From NCBI GenBank assembly GCA_039621445.1, contig CP154954.1, positions 45,239,847-45,303,846 on the forward strand: 64,000 bases of DNA, read 5' to 3'. Made by a program: the position numbers and the translations under genes. Shown one piece after another: positions 58,760 through 64,000 of the stretch. The stretch's first letter is position 1. Every line of letters starts with the position of its first letter. The notes beneath the pieces are model-generated. The model saw only the letters and a program-made list of their open reading frames with translations. It had not been told where the DNA came from and made no database searches. Source of the stretch: Euglena gracilis. Its lineage: Eukaryota; Euglenida; Euglenophyceae; Euglenales.

Positions 58760-60150
58760 TTGCAACATCTGCTGGCAAGCTTTGCTTGCTGCAGATTTCT
58801 TTGTCCTTTCACTCCAACTTTTTGGATTGCTTCCACCCAGCCTGTGCCACCCATGTGCTGCTTCCAGGCTTCTGCTTAAGGGTTTGAGTGCCCCTTAGTT
58901 GCACTCAGGATTCTTGTCTGTTCATGGCCGGCGCTAAAATCGCTTCTAGCCCAGTTTGCGGTGTGGTTTGAGTACCCCCCTGGTGGACTGCAGCTAGTCC
59001 ATAATTGGCTAGTGGAAATCCTAGTGGACCCCAGGGGGTGTGCAAGCAGGGCTAGGAAAAGATTTTCCCACTGACTGGTGCGAAGCGCCAGAAAAGTCCC
59101 CAAAACCTGCCGAAAATGCCCATTTCTGGCATTTTTTTGTGGATTTTTTTTGAAACAAAATCAGCCACACAAAAAAGCAAATTGAAAGTCCTATTTCCGC
59201 CTTGTGTACAGCACCGGAGGAATTTTTTTCCCAGTCAACCAAACAAAGTGCCCAAAAGTGCCAAATGCTTTTTTCTTTGGCATTTTCAGGATGAGAAGTT
59301 TTGGTACTTCACACATTTTATCTCGTTGTCCCTATGGAAGGAGGCATCAACTCCCTCCTGTGGAAAAGGAGAGGGTTCAGGCTTTCACCAAAAAAAAGTT
59401 CCACCACACAGGCGGCAATTGTTTGTTGGGTTCCTTTGCCATCTACTTCTGTCCGAGGCACGCTTTTTTCCGGCCGTTTTTTTTCTGGGGGAGTCATCCA
59501 CCAATTATGCGCGGGGCGGTTTCATTGGGGAGAGCATTCTTGTTTTCTCTTTATCTTTCCCAGAAATTCTCTGGTCCCAATTTTGTTTTATTTCTTGGCT
59601 GCCCCAACCTGATCCTGATAACCTGATCCCTTTCAGGCCTCTTTTTTTTTTTTACTCGGAAGACCCCGGGGAGGGGTGGGCGGATCAAGGGTAGGAACTC
59701 TCAAAGGGGGGTTGGGTTTCGGAATGAAGCGCAGTATTGAGAAATGCCTCCACACAGCCTGATTTTGGGGATCCCCTGCCGCCAGGAGGAGTAGTGTCCT
59801 GCACCGGGCTGGGTCCCCCTCTCCCCCTGGGGAAGTCTGATCCCTTCCCCAGCTTGGAGGAAGGTGTCTTCCAACTGGGGGCACCGCAACAGCCTGATCG
59901 GACCCCTTGGCAAAGTTTGCTGCCCTGTGTCTTGACCCCCTCCCCCAAAATGGCCCACCCCCTTTCAACGTTTTCCCCGTCCAGTTTCCGGCCACCCTGC
60001 TTTTCAAAGCATCGGTGTGACCGTTTGGGGAGGGCTTTGACCGCGCACACCCTGAGGTCGGTATGGGACGGCAGTGACCGAGATCGCTGGCACGGGTGTT
60101 CTTTTCCGCTTGCCCAGCTCCTCCCCGCTCCGCCCGTGGCCCCCTGTGCC
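58760..60150. other. No confident gene; upstream region of the 60151 gene
   Basis: Mixed composition. Frames at 59737-60150 run into the start of the next gene without a recognised domain. No TATA box or other promoter element could be singled out. Confidence 0.4.
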
Positions 60151-60287
60151 ATGCGTCGGGCCTGGCTCCTGGCGCTGGCGGTGCTGCTGGCGACCATCTC
60201 CGTCGGGGCTGCGGACGATGAGGTGGTCCTGAGCAGCCCGCCGCTGCCACTCAACCCCCGCGGCCGTTGGCGGCTGGCAGGCACTGG
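60151..60287 (+). CDS. 60-kb gene exon 1 (signal peptide)
   Basis: ATG opens MRRAWLLALAVLLATISVGA: two Arg, a hydrophobic core of about 14 residues, then a small-residue cleavage region. The exon ends ACTGG|gtggaa in a phase that fits exon 2; an earlier donor (GGCC|gttggc) does not. Confidence 0.65.
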
Positions 60288-63200
60288 GTGGAATGGGTCC
60301 AAAGCGCCTCAGGGTTGTCCTTTTCGAGACAAAAGTGGGTTGTGCCTAATACTCCATTAACTTGAATCCATGTCACTATGCCTTAGCTTCAGCATTTTAT
60401 TTTTCCCACGCCACTGGTGGGTCTGTCTCAATTGGTGGATATTTCCCTATTGGCTGGAAGATATGGGGGCCGGCATCCAAGGGGCCTTCCTAAACGGGGG
60501 GTGTTCGCTCAAATCACCACAAATTCGGTATCGTACGGATGCGGGATGGGAGAAGAGAAGGGTCCGCGACCACACTGAGCAGATGCCCCATGGGCAGGGC
60601 TGACGCAAAAGTGGAATACAAGCGGATGGACCGCTTCTGAGAAGAGCACCAGGCCCACAAGGCAATGGGAGATCCCCATCGAGCGATTTTGAGATCAGAC
60701 ATTTTTGTTGGAACCATCTGAAACCACCCTGACCCCTTCGGATTTCCTCTGACCAAAGTCAAAAAATGGCCCGTCGTCAAATTTGGGGTGGGGAGGTTAC
60801 GCCACAGGGGGCTGCCCCAGGTGGAAGACATCTCGGATGACGAGGTCGACATCGCCCGCTCCTACGTCAAGGCGAACCTGTCTGACATCCTTCCCCCTAA
60901 GGAGAAGCCGCCCCCCACCTCGCCTCCCCGGCCAGCGCCGCCCAAGTCCGAGACCCCAACCAGCGGGCGGCTTTCCAAACCTCCATAAAATATTTTTTGT
61001 TTTGTGATCGCCTTTTGCAGTTTGGTTGGGGCCGCGGCCCAACCAAATCAGAATTCTGACAGCAAAATATGGCCGTGGTTGGGTCGCAGTCGGCCGCGGC
61101 CCAACCAAACCCCTGTTTTGGTTGGTTGATAGGCCGCGGCACCTACCTCCCACGAACCCACCTCCCGTGACATCCCACCCCCCCTGGGGGGAGGGGGGTC
61201 CACCTACGTTTACTTTTCTTTTTTGAACAATTGTTGAGTTTCAACTGTGACACACTCTGGAATTTGACATATTTTCATCCCCAAGGGTGGCAAGTGGGCG
61301 TTAGCATCGTATTGTATTGTATTGTATCGATGCAAGTTAGCATCGTAACTCATTTCTTCTGTCTTTTTGCATTTTGTTTTGTTCGCATTTCTTACCTTGG
61401 TCCCTTCCCGCTGTTCCTTTCCCCTTTTCTGTCGCCGTTTTTTCTTTTCGCTGTGCCTGCGGGCATCAAGCATCATCCCCCCAACCCCGGCTGCTCAAGT
61501 CCCACCAAACCGCCAGCACAGCCCTCGCCAAGGCGGAGCAGCTGCTCGGCAGCCTCCAGCAGGCCACCGTGGTCCAGACCGGCGCCAGCGTTCCAACGAC
61601 CCCCCCCCCCCAAAAGCAAAGAGAAACAATCATTGACAGGATGGATGTGCTGTGATGTTTTCGTGCACCACATTGCAGCGCGAGACCAATGCTGGTCCCA
61701 GGGCTGTGGAGGAATCCCTGCAACCCTCTGGGTGGTGGGTGGGGCGTCGACCCCCACCCACCGGGCCTTCCCGTATTTCTGGGAGCGCCGATTTAGAGGT
61801 CAAAATTTTCTTTGCGCCGGTGGGTGGGGGTGGTGGACCCCCACCCCCCCGGGGGGGGGGGGTCCGGCCCCCCCACCAGGCCTTCCCATACGGCCCTGGC
61901 TGGCCCCATCAAACATGTCAAGAAGATTTCCTCCGCACTGAACCCGCAGCCCCCAGTACATGAGGCCGTTCTTTTTGCCATCTCGTGCCTGCCTGCCGGG
62001 GACTACGCGGCGGGCCTGGTGGACGCGGACCACATCGACACCATGGCCCGCATCCGCCAGGAGGCGTACGGCGCGGCGGGGCAGGCCCTGGCGGAGGCCT
62101 CACGGGGCGTCAAGGCAGACGCCGCCACGTTCCAGCCGTTGCCCACGGCGGCCCATACCCCCTCCAAATTTAAGACCTCCAAATTTAAGACCCCCCCCGG
62201 GTTGACTGAGCAAAAAATTCAAAATAAAGACCCCCCAAATTTATCATCAAATTTGGCGCGAAGCCCTGAGCCCGATGAAAAATTCCTGGAATATTACGGA
62301 GAACGCTGATTTTGGTGCAAGAATGATTAAAATTCTGCAAACTTTTGACGACTTTGAAACACAAAAAACATGGCGAGTTTTGATTTATACCAATTAACAC
62401 ATGGCACGGAGCTCCGAAGGAAAATTTTGAGGCGCTTTAGAAACCCAAAAAAATGAGGATTTTTTGGGGCCCGGGTCGGTCAAGAAAATCCAAAATGACC
62501 CCCAAAAAATAAGATCAGGTCTTATTTTGGGGGGTGCTACCAACAGGCTCGCCATAGACCCTCTGTCAAAATGGGAATGTCTTGGGGCCTGCTTCCATCG
62601 CCGCTTTCCTGAGGTCCAACGAGTAACTGTGTTCAATGGTGTTGGGACCCATCACGGGGGTAGATCGCAGGATAGATGCATTTTTGATTTATGAGTTGTT
62701 ACATGAACAACATATAGCCATTTCTAGATTTCACCTGAAGTTAGTTCACTCCAAATTGCAAAGCTAAGCAAAGAATATATTCTATCTTTTTTGAATGACC
62801 AATATAAGTGATTTGAAAATACATTTCAAATATCGGCGCGCAGCGCCGAATAATTTTTTTGGGCGTTCACTAGAGGAAATTGGATGAACAAAATTTCGTT
62901 CAGATTTTTTCCCACACCATTTTTTCCCGTTCAGTTCCCCCCCTGCTGCGGAGAGCTCAGGCTCGCCCGTCCCCAAACTCAAAGAGGGCATTTTCTCTTC
63001 AAACATATGGGGGTTGGTCTGTTCAGTCTTTCTTTCTCCATCAAATAGGAGACCCACATTTTCCCTTTTCTCCCCCAACCATGCCCCAAGGATGGGTGCT
63101 ACGCTCCTCATCCCATCCATCCCCCAGGCAGCGACAGGCAGCGACAGGCAGGCACGGGTACCTGGTGCTACCCCCCCCCCAGAAACTGTATCGTCTTTGG

Positions 63201-63804
63201 TCCCTGGCCAGCTGTCCTCCGGGGGGCTGGTGCATAGGCACGGGGGGGGGGGGGCTGTTCGGGCTGACTGGGCCGCCGGCTGCCGTGCCAGCGGTGGCGA
63301 AGGCGCAGCAGCTCCAGGCCCAGCTCCAGCAAATGAAGCGGCGGCTGCAGGCGCAGGTGGCGCTGCACCTCGCTCGCCCCCCTCCCGGGCACAATATCCC
63401 TGGAGTGCAATGTCTGCAGGTGGGCATTTGTTGGCTGGTTCAGGCTGGGCACCTTGGACCCTTTGTTTCCAACGCCACATTGTGCTTGAGGTGCCTGTCT
63501 GTATGGTAGTCGTTTGTGTGGAGCCAGACATTGAACGAACCCCTTTGGCGCTTGCCAAGCTTCCAGGGTGGCGATGTGCAGTGTTTTTTCTCTGTTTGTC
63601 CACACCCCCGGACTGCCGGCCGCGGGTGGCCGATGTGGCTGCACCGGAAGAGATCGCCGGCGAGCACCGGGGCGGGGTTTTGTGCGGGACGCAGGGGGAG
63701 GGGGGCGCCCGCTGAGTTGATGGAGAGGACCCAGGACGTGCTCAGCCACGTGGACCCGAAGGCCAACAAGGCGCTGAGGACCTACGCTCAGGGAGACCCC
63801 CAAA
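60151..63804 (+). CDS. Secreted/lumenal Ala-Gln-rich protein, spliced gene, 3' end outside window
   Basis: Proposed exons: 60151-60287, 60808-60944, 61500-61568, 61951-62108, 63292-63356 and 63717-63804. The product begins with a clear signal peptide (MRRAWLLALAVLLATISVGA), then DDEVVLSSPPLPLNPRGRWR, an acidic segment (VEDISDDEVDIARSYVKANL), a Pro-rich linker, and helical Ala/Gln-rich parts (TALAKAEQLLGSLQQAT; AGLVDADHIDTMARIRQEAY; VAKAQQLQAQLQQMKRRLQA) that suggest coiled coils, then LMERTQDVLSHVDPKANKAL. Junctions 1/2, 3/4 and 5/6 agree in phase; 2/3 and 4/5 do not fit as drawn, so boundaries there may be off or an exon missing. No family was recognised. Codons are very C/G-rich at third positions. 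The gene continues past the right edge. Confidence 0.6.
60808..60944 (+). CDS. 60-kb gene exon 2
   Basis: After TTACGCCACAG the frame reads GLPQVEDISDDEVDIARSYV, KANLSDILPPKEKPPPTSPP and a Pro-rich tail. Third positions are nearly all C or G in the first half. The donor near CCCAA|gtccga is tentative. Confidence 0.6.
61023..61140. repeat. GGTTGGGCCGCGGCC repeats
   Basis: Three near-copies of 'gccgcggcccaaccaaa' or its variants, with 'ttggttgggccgcgg' in both orientations, in intron 2 of the 60-kb gene. Confidence 0.7.
61500..61568 (+). CDS. 60-kb gene exon 3
   Basis: From CTGCTCAAG the frame reads SHQTASTALAKAEQLLGSLQ and QAT before ACC|gtggtc. An amphipathic Ala/Leu/Gln helix. Confidence 0.5.
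61951..62108 (+). CDS. 60-kb gene exon 4
   Basis: After GAACCCGCAG the frame reads PPVHEAVLFAISCLPAGDYA, AGLVDADHIDTMARIRQEAY, GAAGQALAEASRG and a donor GGGGC|gtcaag. Highly coding-like codon use. The two competing frames are Pro/Arg-rich shadows. Confidence 0.6.
62160..63280. other. 60-kb gene intron 4: no confident exon
   Basis: Starts with TTTAAGACC/TATT words typical of the small fold-backs (62166-62235), then A/T-rich DNA. GGCGCGCAGCGCC (62835-62847) and 'ttcactagaggaaattg' recall the 22.43-22.48 kb region in reverse orientation, so a decayed element is likely here. Confidence 0.5.
63292..63356 (+). CDS. 60-kb gene exon 5 (coiled coil)
   Basis: After GCCGTGCCAG the frame reads VAKAQQLQAQLQQMKRRLQA and Q before GCGCAG|gtggcg. 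Heptad-like Leu/Gln spacing predicts a coiled coil. Exit phase matches exon 6. Confidence 0.6.
63717..63804 (+). CDS. 60-kb gene exon 6
   Basis: After GCCCGCTGAG the frame reads LMERTQDVLSHVDPKANKAL, RTYAQGDPQ and a donor CAAA|gtgcgg. It continues the helical character of exon 5. The following exon lies outside the window. Confidence 0.55.
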
Positions 63805-64000
63805 GTGCGGGGAACGGCCTCTTTCCTGGGCTGTGTCCCTGGGGATGCCCACCCTGCGGTGCCACGCAGTGCCGGCGTGGCACTGTGGGGTGGCCAGATG
63901 TATGGGAAGCCCTCTGGTTTTGAGTTGGGTGGTGGTGGGGGGGGGTCCTGACCCCCCCCCCGGGGCGTAAGGTGGGGGGTCCGGACTTGGGATTTTTTAA

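Noticed and set aside
59633-60302. 205-codon minus-strand frames opposite the 60-kb gene start
   Set aside because: The plus strand has a clear signal peptide and biased codons; the minus frames are the complementary shadow of GC-rich third positions.

Overview
This is eukaryotic nuclear DNA from a repeat-rich genome. No bacterial-style genes or operons are present. The evidence is small GC-rich exons separated by AT-rich, homopolymer-laden introns of 0.1 to 4 kb, GT-AG splice sites with T-rich tracts before (G)CAG, interstitial TTAGGG-type repeats, many microsatellites, and transposon remnants of the hAT and pogo (Tc1/mariner) types. C runs and G runs of 8 to 20 bases are unusually common and mostly mark the ends of small inverted-repeat elements. 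An alga or other protist fits best (one gene is Rubisco-methyltransferase-like), but SETD-type relatives of that gene also occur in non-photosynthetic eukaryotes, so the lineage is not settled.

Layout. 1-4.6 kb: a 19-bp tandem array, then a long-unit satellite with strong hairpins. 4.6-29.9 kb: mostly non-genic DNA with fold-back/MITE-like elements, several of them flanked by TA. It also holds a probable minus-strand gene fragment (7.8-8.4 kb), a degraded hAT transposase (17.2-17.8 kb) and a transposase HTH exon (22.5 kb). 29.9-43.4 kb: a SET-domain lysine methyltransferase gene (plus strand, nine exons proposed, 5' end not found) whose introns contain a transposase fragment, a satellite copy and dispersed repeats. 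44.0-44.3 kb: a hAT-type MITE with an 8-bp target-site duplication. 45.1-58.0 kb: a gene (plus strand, about fourteen exons proposed) for a signal peptide, a TPM-like domain, hydrophobic segments, a RING-H2 finger and a Gly-rich tail; (GT)n/(CA)n tracts, a MITE and a long palindrome lie in its introns. 60.2-63.8 kb and beyond the right edge: the first six exons of an unrecognised gene for a secreted or lumenal, Ala/Gln-rich, partly coiled-coil protein.

The gene models were assembled by hand from reading-frame continuity, splice-site dinucleotides and intron phase. Where phases agree across several consecutive exons the model is strong; where they do not, this is stated. No expression data or database search was available. 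The three main genes share a strand and exon style, but nothing shows that they act together.
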